Source: Streptomyces sp. SA15
Lineage (GTDB): Bacteria; Actinomycetota; Actinomycetes; Streptomycetales; Streptomycetaceae
Direction: 5' to 3'
Length of the DNA: 64,000 nt
NCBI RefSeq assembly: GCF_002291145.1
Contig: NZ_NTGE01000093.1
Span: 62,001 to 126,000 of the forward strand
Shown: positions 1-8,435 of the stretch, in pieces
How positions within the stretch are numbered: position 1 is the stretch's first letter
Layout of the letters: the number at the start of each line of letters is the position of its first letter
Notes under the pieces: model-generated
Told to the model about the DNA's origin: nothing
What the model saw: only the letters and a program-made list of their open reading frames with translations
Databases searched by the model: none
Made by a program: the position numbers and the translations under genes

Positions 1-1244
1 ACCTCGACTTCGCGCACGGCAAGGTCCACTCGGTCGAGGTCGACGGCAAGCCCGCGTCCTTCGCGAGCGCCGGCGAGGACGTGGTGGTCACCCCCGGGAA
101 GCCGCTGCCCAAGGGCAGCTGGACGCGGATCACCGTCCGGCACACCAGCAACCCTGTCTCCCCCAAGGGCCGGGAGGGCGGCTGGGTACGGACCGCGGAC
201 GGCCTCGCCATGGCCAACCAGGCCGACGCCGCCCACCTCGTGTTCCCGTGCAACGACCACCCCTCCGACAAGGCGCTGTACACCATCAGGATCACCGCAC
301 CCGACGGCTACACGGCCGTCGCCAACGGCCTGCCCACCAGCGTGGCCCGGGCCGGCCGGGCGACCACCTGGACGTACCGGACCCGGCACCCCATGGCCAC
401 CGAGCTCGCACAGGTGTCCGTCGGCCGCTCCACCGTGCTGCGCCGCACCGGCCCGCACGGCCTGCCCGTACGGGACGTCGTGCCCACCAAGGACCGCGCC
501 CTGCTCGAACCGTGGCTGAAGAAGACCCCCGGCCAGATCGCCTGGATGGAGAGCAAGGTCGGGCCGTACCCGTTCGAGACGTACGGCGCGCTCGTGGCCG
601 CGGCGGACACCGGCTTCGAACTGGAGACGCAGACCCTCTCCCTCTTCGAGAGGGACCTGTTCACCGACCCCGCCTACCCCAAGTGGTACATCGAGTCGAT
701 CATGGTGCACGAGCTGGCCCACCAGTGGTTCGGCAACAGCGTCAGCCCCCGCACCTGGTCCGACCTGTGGCTGAACGAGGGACACGCCTCCTGGTACGAG
801 GCCCTGTACGCGGACGAGAAGGCGGACCGTCCCCTGGAAGCGCGGATGAGGGCGGCGTACGGCACCTCCGACAGCTGGCGCGCCGCCGGCGGGCCCCCCG
901 CCGCCCCCAAGACACCCCAGCCCGGCCAGAAGATCAGCATCTTCCGGCCGAACGTCTACGACGGCGGCGCGCTCGTCCTGTACGCGCTGCGCCAGGAGAT
1001 CGGCCGACTGGCCTTCGACCGCCTGGAACGGTCCTGGGTGACCCGTCACCGGGACGGTGTCGCCACGACCGCGGACTTCGTCGCGCTCGCCGAGGAGATC
1101 TCCGGACGCGACCTGGACGCCTTCTTCAAGGCCTGGCTGTACGGCGAGAAGACCCCGCCGATGCCCGGGCACCCCCACTGGAAGCCGCTGGCACCGGAGA
1201 AGGCGGCCAAGGCAGCCCCCGGACAGCGCCACGGCGCCCGGTGA
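1..1244 (+). CDS. M1 family zinc metallopeptidase (aminopeptidase N-like), 5' partial
   Basis: C-terminal portion of an M1 (gluzincin) aminopeptidase, which removes N-terminal residues from peptides. The reading frame is open from the first complete codon at base 3, so the true start lies upstream of the window. The zinc-binding motif HELAHQWFGN is at about 708-737, and the second glutamate ligand lies in the downstream WLNEGHASWYE segment, the spacing expected of HEXXH-X18-E enzymes. The protein ends shortly after the catalytic domain, so it belongs to the short secreted or cytosolic M1 type without a long C-terminal helical domain. No signal peptide can be assessed because the N-terminus is missing. 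Confidence 0.93.
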   Translation, partial: LDFAHGKVHSVEVDGKPASFASAGEDVVVTPGKPLPKGSWTRITVRHTSNPVSPKGREGGWVRTADGLAMANQADAAHLVFPCNDHPSDKALYTIRITAPDGYTAVANGLPTSVARAGRATTWTYRTRHPMATELAQVSVGRSTVLRRTGPHGLPVRDVVPTKDRALLEPWLKKTPGQIAWMESKVGPYPFETYGALVAAADTGFELETQTLSLFERDLFTDPAYPKWYIESIMVHELAHQWFGNSVSPRTWSDLWLNEGHASWYEALYADEKADRPLEARMRAAYGTSDSWRAAGGPPAAPKTPQPGQKISIFRPNVYDGGALVLYALRQEIGRLAFDRLERSWVTRHRDGVATTADFVALAEEISGRDLDAFFKAWLYGEKTPPMPGHPHWKPLAPEKAAKAAPGQRHGAR

Positions 1245-1427
1245 GAGACCACGGAATAAGACGGTGACGAGACGGGCCGTGCCGTGCGACCATCTTCAGG
1301 TCGGCGCGGCACGGGACACGGGAATCTCCCGGGGGACTCGTGCGTTGTGAGCAGTGACGGAACAGCTCAGAAGCTCCGCTTCCGCTCTGTCGCCGCCATC
1401 GGAATCCCCAATCGACGTAAGGACCCA

Positions 1428-2921
1428 ATGACCTCCTCTTCATCCCCTTCCCAGGACACTGAGCGCCTCGCGCACGCCTACCCCGAAGCTCTTCGGGCCG
1501 ATGCCCTGATGGAAGAGGACGTCGCCTGGAGCCACGAGATCGACGGAGAGCGGGACGGCGACCAGTTCGACCGCTCCGAGCGCGCGGCTCTGCGCCGCGT
1601 CGCGGGCCTCTCCACCGAACTCGAGGACGTCACCGAGGTCGAGTACCGCCAGCTCCGCCTGGAGCGGGTCGTGCTCGTCGGCGTCTGGACCTCGGGGACC
1701 GTGCAGGACGCGGAGAACTCCCTCGCGGAGCTCGCCGCCCTCGCCGAGACCGCGGGTGCCCTCGTGCTCGACGGCGTGATCCAGCGTCGCGACAAGCCCG
1801 ACGCGGCCACCTACATTGGCTCCGGCAAGGCCGACGAGCTGCGGGACCTCGTCCTCGAATCGGGCGCGGACACCGTCATCTGCGACGGTGAGCTCAGCCC
1901 GGGGCAGCTCATCCACCTCGAAGACGTCGTCAAGGTCAAGGTCATCGACCGTACGGCCCTGATCCTCGACATCTTCGCCCAGCACGCCAAGTCCCGAGAG
2001 GGCAAGGCGCAGGTCGCGCTCGCGCAGATGCAGTACATGCTGCCGAGGCTGCGCGGCTGGGGTCAGTCGCTGTCCCGGCAGATGGGCGGCGGCAAGGGCG
2101 GCGGCCTCGCCACCCGTGGTCCCGGTGAGACCAAGATCGAGACGGATCGGCGTCGGATCCGCGAGAAGATGGCGAAGATGCGCCGGGAGATCGCGGACCT
2201 GAAGACGAGCCGCGAGATCAAGCGCCAGGAGCGCAAGCGCCACAAGGTGCCGTCCGTCGCCATCGCGGGCTACACCAACGCCGGCAAGTCCTCCCTGCTC
2301 AACCGCCTCACGGGCGCGGGCGTGCTGGTGGAGAACGCCCTGTTCGCGACCCTCGACCCGACCGTGCGCCGGGCCGAGACCCCGAGCGGACGGCTGTACA
2401 CGCTGGCCGACACGGTCGGCTTTGTACGACACCTGCCGCACCACCTGGTCGAGGCGTTCCGCTCCACCATGGAAGAGGTTGGCGAGTCCGACCTGATCCT
2501 GCACGTGGTGGACGGCTCGCACCCGAACCCGGAGGAGCAGCTGGCCGCCGTGCGCGAGGTGATCAGGGACGTCGGCGCCACCAACGTGCCCGAGATCGTC
2601 GTGATCAACAAGGCGGACGCGGCCGACCCGCTGGTGCTCCAGCGTCTGCTGCGGATCGAGAAGCGCTCCATCGCGGTCTCGGCCCGCAGTGGCAAGGGCA
2701 TCACGGAGCTGCTCGCGCTCGTCGACCACGAGCTGCCCAGGCCGTCGGTCGAGATCGAGGCACTCGTGCCGTACACCCACGGCAAGCTGGTCGCCCGTGC
2801 CCACGACGAGGGAGAGGTGATCTCCGCGGAGCACACCCCGGAGGGCACCCTGCTCAAGGCGCGGGTGCACGAGGAACTGGCGGCGGACCTCGCGCCGTAC
2901 GTCCCGGCGCCGGCACTCTGA
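1428..2921 (+). CDS. hflX: GTPase HflX, ribosome-associated
   Basis: HflX binds the 50S subunit and splits stalled or stress-inactivated ribosomes. The 497-residue product has the N-terminal HflX domain, a glycine-rich linker with a basic coiled region (KGGGLATRGPGETKIE segment), then a G domain with P-loop GYTNAGKSS near residue 281, switch motif DTVGFV and specificity motif NKAD. An upstream in-frame ATG at 1284 exists, but ATG 1428 is preceded by a good Shine-Dalgarno sequence (taagga) and gives the usual actinobacterial N-terminus with its serine-rich start. It is followed directly by a strong terminator, so it is probably monocistronic. Confidence 0.96.
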   Translation: MTSSSSPSQDTERLAHAYPEALRADALMEEDVAWSHEIDGERDGDQFDRSERAALRRVAGLSTELEDVTEVEYRQLRLERVVLVGVWTSGTVQDAENSLAELAALAETAGALVLDGVIQRRDKPDAATYIGSGKADELRDLVLESGADTVICDGELSPGQLIHLEDVVKVKVIDRTALILDIFAQHAKSREGKAQVALAQMQYMLPRLRGWGQSLSRQMGGGKGGGLATRGPGETKIETDRRRIREKMAKMRREIADLKTSREIKRQERKRHKVPSVAIAGYTNAGKSSLLNRLTGAGVLVENALFATLDPTVRRAETPSGRLYTLADTVGFVRHLPHHLVEAFRSTMEEVGESDLILHVVDGSHPNPEEQLAAVREVIRDVGATNVPEIVVINKADAADPLVLQRLLRIEKRSIAVSARSGKGITELLALVDHELPRPSVEIEALVPYTHGKLVARAHDEGEVISAEHTPEGTLLKARVHEELAADLAPYVPAPAL

Positions 2922-2931
2922 CGGACAGCTC

Positions 2932-2966
2932 GAAGGCCCGCCCCCGTTCGCAGGGGGCGGGCCTTC
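2932..2966. terminator. Strong bidirectional terminator between hflX and the protease gene
   Basis: A perfect 14-bp stem (2932-2945 with 2953-2966) closes a 7-nt loop. It sits between two convergent genes, so it probably terminates both. GC-rich stems without a long U tract are typical of Streptomyces. Confidence 0.85.
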
Positions 2967-3044
2967 AGCACGTGCGGGTCACTGCCCGCCGTATGCCTTG
3001 CTCATGCCGAGACACCCCACCGCCGTACCTCGCTCAACGGCCGG

Positions 3045-4268
3045 TCACTGGCCCGCGAACTTCTCGCTCACCGAGTCGTACACGCCCTTGGCCGCCTCAC
3101 CCAGTCGCGGACCCGCCAGCCAGCCCGCGGTCACCGGGCCTATCGAGGTGTTGGAGACCAGCGCGGGCTTGCCGTCCGAGCCCGTCGCCACCCAGCCACC
3201 GCCGGACGAACCGCCGGTCATGGTGCAGCCGATGCGGTACATCGTCGGGTCCGAGGCGCTGAGCGACAGCCGTCCCGGCTTGTCCTGGCACTGGTACATC
3301 GTCTGGCCGTCGAACGGCGCCGCGGCCGGGTAGCCGGTCGCCGTGATGCCCTCCACCTTCGCCACGGCCGGAGCCTTGAAGTCCACCGGAAGCGCCGAAC
3401 CGACCGTCTCCTCCAGCGATTTGCCGCCGCTGCCCTCCTCCGGCGTCACGTGGATGACGGCGAAGTCGTACGACGCGCCGTCACCGCCCGTCGCACCGCC
3501 CTGCTCGATCCACTGGTCCGAGGTCTGCGCCCAGTCGCCCCACCAAGCGCCGTACGGAGCGACCTTCTCCTTGGCCGCGCTCTCCAACTCTCCGGCCGTC
3601 ATTCCTTCGTTGTTGTACGACGGCACGAACGCGATGTTGCGGTACCAGCCGCCGTTCTTGCCGGCGTGCACGCAGTGGCCCGCCGTCCACACCAGGTTGG
3701 ACTTGCCGGGGTGGGCCGGGTCCTGCACGACTGTCGCCGAGCAGACCATCGTGCCCTCGGGGGAGTCGAAGAACACCTTGCCCGCTTCGGGGGCGTTGGC
3801 GTGATACGCAGGCGCAACGGCCTTCGCGTCCACCGGCGCGGGCTCCGGGTCGGTCACGCCCTGGTCACCGGAGAGGTCGCTGTCGTCGACGGCGTTGTCC
3901 GGGTCCTGGGCGTCCCGCATCCGGTCCGGGTCCCACAGCCCCTCGATGATGGGGTTGATGTACTCGTCGGCCTCGCGCAGCCAGTCGTCCTTGTCCCAGT
4001 TCTTCCAGGCGCCGTTCTTCCACTTGTCGATGTCGATCCCGTGCTCTTTGAGCTTGTCCCGGATGTCGTCCGGAATCGTGATCTTGCCGTCGCCCCCGGG
4101 CGCGGCGGAGGGGGTGACTTCGCCACCGGCCTCGGCATCGCCCGAGTCGCAGGCGGTGGCGGTGAGCACGAGCGCCGAGGCGAGGGCGACGGCGGCCAGC
4201 ACGGGGGAGGTTCCGCGGCGCGCGTTCCTCCCCCGACGAGCGGTGAACGAGGGCCGTATGGATCGCAT
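3045..4268 (-). CDS. Secreted trypsin-like serine protease, probable lipoprotein
   Basis: A 407-residue chymotrypsin-fold (S1) protease. The N-terminus has an arginine-rich n-region, a hydrophobic stretch and LTATAC at about residues 27-32, so it is probably exported (possibly by the Tat route) and lipidated on Cys. The triad is visible: His198 in TAGHC, Asp268 in YDFAVIHV and Ser355 in GGSSGGGW. Between the lipobox and the protease domain lies an acidic, Trp-rich spacer (about 50-130) that may act as a propeptide or wall-spanning linker. ATG 4268 is chosen over the in-frame start at 4319 because it is preceded by agggggag and starts the signal peptide correctly. Confidence 0.88.
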   Translation of the reverse strand: MRSIRPSFTARRGRNARRGTSPVLAAVALASALVLTATACDSGDAEAGGEVTPSAAPGGDGKITIPDDIRDKLKEHGIDIDKWKNGAWKNWDKDDWLREADEYINPIIEGLWDPDRMRDAQDPDNAVDDSDLSGDQGVTDPEPAPVDAKAVAPAYHANAPEAGKVFFDSPEGTMVCSATVVQDPAHPGKSNLVWTAGHCVHAGKNGGWYRNIAFVPSYNNEGMTAGELESAAKEKVAPYGAWWGDWAQTSDQWIEQGGATGGDGASYDFAVIHVTPEEGSGGKSLEETVGSALPVDFKAPAVAKVEGITATGYPAAAPFDGQTMYQCQDKPGRLSLSASDPTMYRIGCTMTGGSSGGGWVATGSDGKPALVSNTSIGPVTAGWLAGPRLGEAAKGVYDSVSEKFAGQ

Positions 4269-4786
4269 GGTCTGACTCCCCCTGGTGTGAACGAGCTGAG
4301 CGCTGTGCCGTGCTCCCACGAGCGGTCGGGCTCAACTCGCGCCGACGTCACGGCGCGTGGGAACGGCATCACACACTATGCGCTCGCTGTGGGGGACTAC
4401 CGACGGAACGGCAACGGTTTCGCTACGGGCTTGCTGAGCTGGCACTTCATCCGGAGTGTTGCCGATCTGACGTCCTCTCGTGTCCGGGGCTGTCGAGGCT
4501 GTCGGGCCCCGTTGATGTCAACGATTCGTCATCCGTTCCCCCTTGCAAGACGAGGACGCACGTCAGGGCGAGGTGTCGTCGTGGGGTTGCCGAAGGCGGC
4601 GCGGCCGATATTGCGCTGGCTTGCTCAACGCCGGTAGTCGTATCGATGGGCAGGATGAGTGTGCAGTGCCGGGCCGGGGCGGTCGTGCGAGACCTTTGTC
4701 TTGTGGGCGGCATCGAACGCGACTCAGGTCGGTCGGTGTTGCGTATGGCCTCGCCATAGGACTGGACGATCGGACATGATGTGTTC
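4269..4786. other. Intergenic region upstream of the VMAP operon, no gene seen
   Basis: About 520 bases separate the divergent protease gene and the trypsin-co-occurring gene. All short reading frames here lack a Shine-Dalgarno sequence and have poor codon bias. The operon promoter must lie here, but no convincing -35/-10 pair stood out. Confidence 0.5.
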
Positions 4787-5185
4787 ATGCCTGAGTCTCT
4801 TGAAGTGGAGCTCGCCGGAGCGGTGTTGCGGTTGGAGCTGTCCGACACCGGGGAACCGGAGCCAGCCGGAAGCGTGGCGGGAGAGGAGGAGGACTTCCGG
4901 GATCTTCCCGAGGGCTTTGGCACGGTGACGAAGGTGGGCGCCAGGCGCGATCGCGCCGTCGTGGTCGCCACTGAGGGGTTGCGGACCATGCTGAGTCCGC
5001 TGGGGCCGCTGCTCCAGGAGGTGCACCGTTCGGTCACCAGCGTTCCCGAGCCCCCCCAGGAAATCTCGGTCACGTTTGGGGTACAGGTGGGCCAGGACCT
5101 CAAGTTGGGGATTGTGGGAGTGAACGGCCAGGCGACGATGACGGTTTCCGCCACCTGGCAGACCGACGATGCCCGAAGGAACTGA
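4787..5185 (+). CDS. Trypsin-co-occurring domain (Trypco1, CU044_2847-like) protein
   Basis: A 132-residue soluble protein resembling the CU044_2847/Trypco1 family, which typically lies beside trypsin-like proteases in conflict operons. Visible family traits are the N-terminal VELAGAVLRLEL strand pair, a conserved middle segment with LSPLGPLLQEV, and a C-terminal beta region with SVTFGVQVGQDLKLGIV. Its biochemical role is unknown; by association it is thought to be a partner or regulator of the protease. The stop codon overlaps the start of the protease gene by one base (TGATG), indicating translational coupling. GTG 4781 is an alternative start two codons upstream. Confidence 0.8.
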   Translation: MPESLEVELAGAVLRLELSDTGEPEPAGSVAGEEEDFRDLPEGFGTVTKVGARRDRAVVVATEGLRTMLSPLGPLLQEVHRSVTSVPEPPQEISVTFGVQVGQDLKLGIVGVNGQATMTVSATWQTDDARRN

Positions 5186-7434
5186 TGGTGGGGTGGTTCC
5201 GCCCGTCCGACGACATGGCGCCGGCCTTGGTGTCGGTGCTGAGCAAGGGCTCCTCTTCAGCCGCGGGCGCCGGGGCGCTGCTGTCCTCGCGCTATGTTCT
5301 CACCTGCGCGCATGTGGTCAGCCTGGCTCTCGGCAAGGACAGGGAGAACACGGAGCGGCCGGCGCCCTCCGACCGTCTCTCCCTCGTGCTGCACGACGGG
5401 CAGGTGAGACACCCGCGCACGGCGCGGCTGTCCGTGTGGGTGCCTCCTCGCCCGAGTCCCAGGGGGTCCTGGGGGGAGGGGGACTTGGCGGTGCTGGAAC
5501 TCGACGAGCCGACCGGACCCTCGACGCGCGCCGTGGCATGGCAGGACATGACGGAAAGGCTCAAGGTACGGGCGTGGCACGGCGGTGGTGAACGCATCAC
5601 CGGCGCCGACACCACCATCAAGGTCTCCGACACCTGGTACTACTACGCTGACGCCGACCTCTCCGGCGCCTCCATCCAGGAGGGTTACAGCGGCAGTCCG
5701 CTGTTCAGGCAGGACGACCCCGCGGTCGCCGTCGGCCTCGTGACCGACCACGTCATCAGCCACAGGCCGTTATCGGACAGGCAGACGGTGCGGCGCACTT
5801 TGACGGTGCCATGGCAGCGTATTCGCGAGGAGCTGGCCTGTGCAGAGCCGCCCGCACACCATGTGCTCGACGCATGCCTGCCCGCCCGCCTCACCGACCC
5901 GGGGACCGTGCCGGACAACGCCGTCGACCTGCTGCTGGAGCTGTTCGAGAGCGCGGAACTGAAGCGCCACGCACGCCTGCTGGCGCCGAAACTGGGCTAT
6001 CGGATGCTCTCCGAGGAGCCGGACACGGCCGCCCCCTCGCTGGAAGAGGAACTGGCCGTCCTTCTGTTCACCGAGGAACGTGCGCTCGCCACGCTCGCCG
6101 AGTCGCTGACGGAAAAGGTGCGCGCGAGTCGGCGGAAGACGCTCAACGGTCTGCTGGCGCTCGGGTGTTCGGTCAAGGGCATCCGGCCACGGCTCCTGTC
6201 GGCCAAGGAGTATGAGGAGCTTCTCGAGATACTGAGGCGGGTGAACTCCGCTCACCCCAGGCTCTTCTGTCAGGCGGCCCGTCGTGTGCTGGAGTTCGAT
6301 GGCCGCAGGCCCGACTGGCTGGACAGCACCGACATGACGGAGCCGGAACTGGCGACTGCCGCCGAAGAACTTGATGGGTACTACGACTATTCGCTGGAAG
6401 ACGGTGACGTTCCGCGGATGCCGCGGTTGCTTCGGCTGGCCGTTTTCCTCTCCGCCGCCGTCACCGGCAAGAGCACCAGGGAGGAGCTCAACACCTGGTG
6501 CGAGAAAGTCTGCCGGCGTCTGGGCGTCGACCGGTCCCTCCTGGTCGATTACCGTGAACGTGGCTCCGCATGGGCGAAGTTGCGGCGACGACCGGTGACG
6601 CGGATCTCCGTCGAGCTGTCCCGGAACGCCTCGGACCGGGAGCGCTACGACTGCCGGATCTGGCTGGTACATGAGGGGCTCGAACCGCGCCCGGTTCCGG
6701 TGGGCGACGGGCCCTTCACTGCGGAGGAGATCGGCCGGAAGGTCGACGGGGCGGCCGAGGACTATCGCAACGGCGGCGACGAGCCCGCTCCCTGGATCGA
6801 CGTGGTGGTCGGGCGGGAGGAGCTCCATGTGCCCGTCGACGCCTGGACGGGTGGCGGCGTGCTTGATGGACTCGCCCGCCTCGGTGTTCCGCGTCGTCCC
6901 GGGCAGCAGGAGAAGCGCCGGGTGCTGGGGGCGCAGTACCGAGTGGCGCTGCGGTTGCGCGAATACGGAGACAGGGAGGACGAGCGGCGCGGCAACCTCC
7001 GGCGGCGCTGGGAGGCCGGGCACACGGCCCCCATCGTCATCAGGGACGAGGCCGGAGCCTTTGACAGGGTGGTGTTCGCGCTGGAAGGCGTACACGGGCG
7101 CACGGCGTGGGCCGTCCTGCACGGTAAGCCGGAGGACCGCCATTACTTCCTGGAGGTCTGCCTGGCCCTCGGGGTCCCGGTGGTGCTCTGGGACCGCGAG
7201 GCCACATGCCTTGAACACGCGCAGCGGCTCGAGGACATCGTCGGCGGCGTGTCGTTGTCCGACGTGCCGGAGGTGGTCCAAGGCTTCCGGAAAGCCGTGC
7301 ACCACGACGGGGAGCCGTTCGCGGCACGCCCGGCCATGGTGTGGGACGACCCCGGCATGCCGCTCCCGCCGTTGCCCGACTACGGCGATCCCCCTGACGC
7401 CCCGAGGAACTGGGAAAGGCTGGCTGCCAGGTGA
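5185..7434 (+). CDS. Trypsin-VMAP fusion protein, core of a VMAP ternary conflict system
   Basis: A 749-residue cytoplasmic-looking protein with no signal peptide. Residues about 10-210 are a trypsin-like domain with an intact triad (His43 in TCAHVV, Asp100 in GDLAVLEL, Ser169 in GYSGSP). A helical middle region (about 250-460) has the look of the effector-associated/VMAP-M segment. The C-terminal 280 residues match the VMAP-C type, with the diagnostic run APIVIRDEAG ... DRVVFALEG and VPVVLWDRE. VMAP proteins (vWA-MoxR associated proteins) are predicted central sensors/adaptors that couple an effector to MoxR and vWA partners; here the fused effector would be the protease. It overlaps the upstream gene by 1 base and the downstream ATPase by 4 (GTGA). 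Confidence 0.85.
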   Translation: MVGWFRPSDDMAPALVSVLSKGSSSAAGAGALLSSRYVLTCAHVVSLALGKDRENTERPAPSDRLSLVLHDGQVRHPRTARLSVWVPPRPSPRGSWGEGDLAVLELDEPTGPSTRAVAWQDMTERLKVRAWHGGGERITGADTTIKVSDTWYYYADADLSGASIQEGYSGSPLFRQDDPAVAVGLVTDHVISHRPLSDRQTVRRTLTVPWQRIREELACAEPPAHHVLDACLPARLTDPGTVPDNAVDLLLELFESAELKRHARLLAPKLGYRMLSEEPDTAAPSLEEELAVLLFTEERALATLAESLTEKVRASRRKTLNGLLALGCSVKGIRPRLLSAKEYEELLEILRRVNSAHPRLFCQAARRVLEFDGRRPDWLDSTDMTEPELATAAEELDGYYDYSLEDGDVPRMPRLLRLAVFLSAAVTGKSTREELNTWCEKVCRRLGVDRSLLVDYRERGSAWAKLRRRPVTRISVELSRNASDRERYDCRIWLVHEGLEPRPVPVGDGPFTAEEIGRKVDGAAEDYRNGGDEPAPWIDVVVGREELHVPVDAWTGGGVLDGLARLGVPRRPGQQEKRRVLGAQYRVALRLREYGDREDERRGNLRRRWEAGHTAPIVIRDEAGAFDRVVFALEGVHGRTAWAVLHGKPEDRHYFLEVCLALGVPVVLWDREATCLEHAQRLEDIVGGVSLSDVPEVVQGFRKAVHHDGEPFAARPAMVWDDPGMPLPPLPDYGDPPDAPRNWERLAAR

Positions 7435-8429
7435 CAGCTGAGAACTCCGGGAACGACTGGCGCTTGTTCCAGGGCGATGGCCAGGTACGCGAGGTGGACT
7501 TTCCCGAAGCACCGCCATGGCGCCGGTTCGGCGGTGCCCCGGGCGGGGCCGGCCGACGGCGCGATCGTCCGTATCTCATCGGATCCGAAGAGGCGGATGT
7601 GGTCAGTGCGGCGCTGATGCTGCGGCGGCCCCTGCTGGTCACCGGGCAGCCCGGGACCGGGAAGTCGTCCCTGGCGCACGCCATTGCCCATGAGCTGTCC
7701 CTGGGCCGGGTGCTGCACTGGCCGGTCAACAGCCGGACCACGCTGCAGGACGGCCTCTACCACTACGACGCGATCGGCAGGCTGCGCGATGCGGGCCTGC
7801 GACGTGACCAGGACGGGGAACAGGGCCTGGTGCCGAAGGAACCGGACATCGGCTCCTACGTGCGCCTCGGGCCGCTGGGGACGGCGCTTCTCCCGGTGAC
7901 GCGGCCTCGGGTCCTGCTGATCGACGAACTCGACAAGGGAGACATCGACCTGCCCAACGACCTGCTGACCATCTTCGAGGACGGCGAGTTCGAGATCCCC
8001 GAGCTGGCCCGGCTGACCGGGGAGCAGGACCGGGCGCGGGTGGTGACCGCGGATCCAGGAGGCCGGGCGGACGTCGACCGCGGCCGGGTGCGCTGCTCGG
8101 AGTTTCCGGTCGTCGTCATCACCAGCAACGGCGAACGCGACTTCCCCCCGGCGTTCCTGCGCCGCTGCGTCCGGCTCGACCTGCCCGAACCCGACGAGGA
8201 GCGCCTGCGGGCGATCGTACGTGCCCACCTGGGCGACAGCGACGGATCCGGCGCCGACGGGATAGAAGGGATCGACGAGCTCGTACGCGCGTTCCTCTCC
8301 CGGCGCGCGAGCGGCGAGCTGGCCACCGACCAGCTGCTCAACGCCGTCTTCCTGCGCCGTGGCGGGGTCGGCCTCGATGCCGACGGTCTGTTGGACGCCG
8401 TACTGCATCGCCTCGGTGGGACGGTGTAG
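7431..8429 (+). CDS. MoxR-type AAA+ ATPase of the VMAP system
   Basis: A 332-residue AAA+ ATPase of the MoxR/AAA_5 type. Walker A GQPGTGKSS lies at about residues 72-80 and Walker B LLIDELDKGD around residue 165. A further conserved segment, VVITSNGERDFPPAFLRRC, contains the sensor-1 Asn and arginine finger. MoxR ATPases act as chaperones that remodel vWA-containing partners, and a vWA-like gene follows directly. GTG 7431 overlaps the preceding stop codon. There is only a 6-bp gap to the next start, so all four genes should be one transcript. Confidence 0.92.
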   Translation: MTAENSGNDWRLFQGDGQVREVDFPEAPPWRRFGGAPGGAGRRRDRPYLIGSEEADVVSAALMLRRPLLVTGQPGTGKSSLAHAIAHELSLGRVLHWPVNSRTTLQDGLYHYDAIGRLRDAGLRRDQDGEQGLVPKEPDIGSYVRLGPLGTALLPVTRPRVLLIDELDKGDIDLPNDLLTIFEDGEFEIPELARLTGEQDRARVVTADPGGRADVDRGRVRCSEFPVVVITSNGERDFPPAFLRRCVRLDLPEPDEERLRAIVRAHLGDSDGSGADGIEGIDELVRAFLSRRASGELATDQLLNAVFLRRGGVGLDADGLLDAVLHRLGGTV

Positions 8430-8435
8430 CCGCGG

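Noticed and set aside
1440..2870. 476-codon frame antisense to hflX
   Set aside because: It mirrors the codon bias of hflX, has no ribosome site and no recognisable domain; a shadow frame typical of high-GC DNA.
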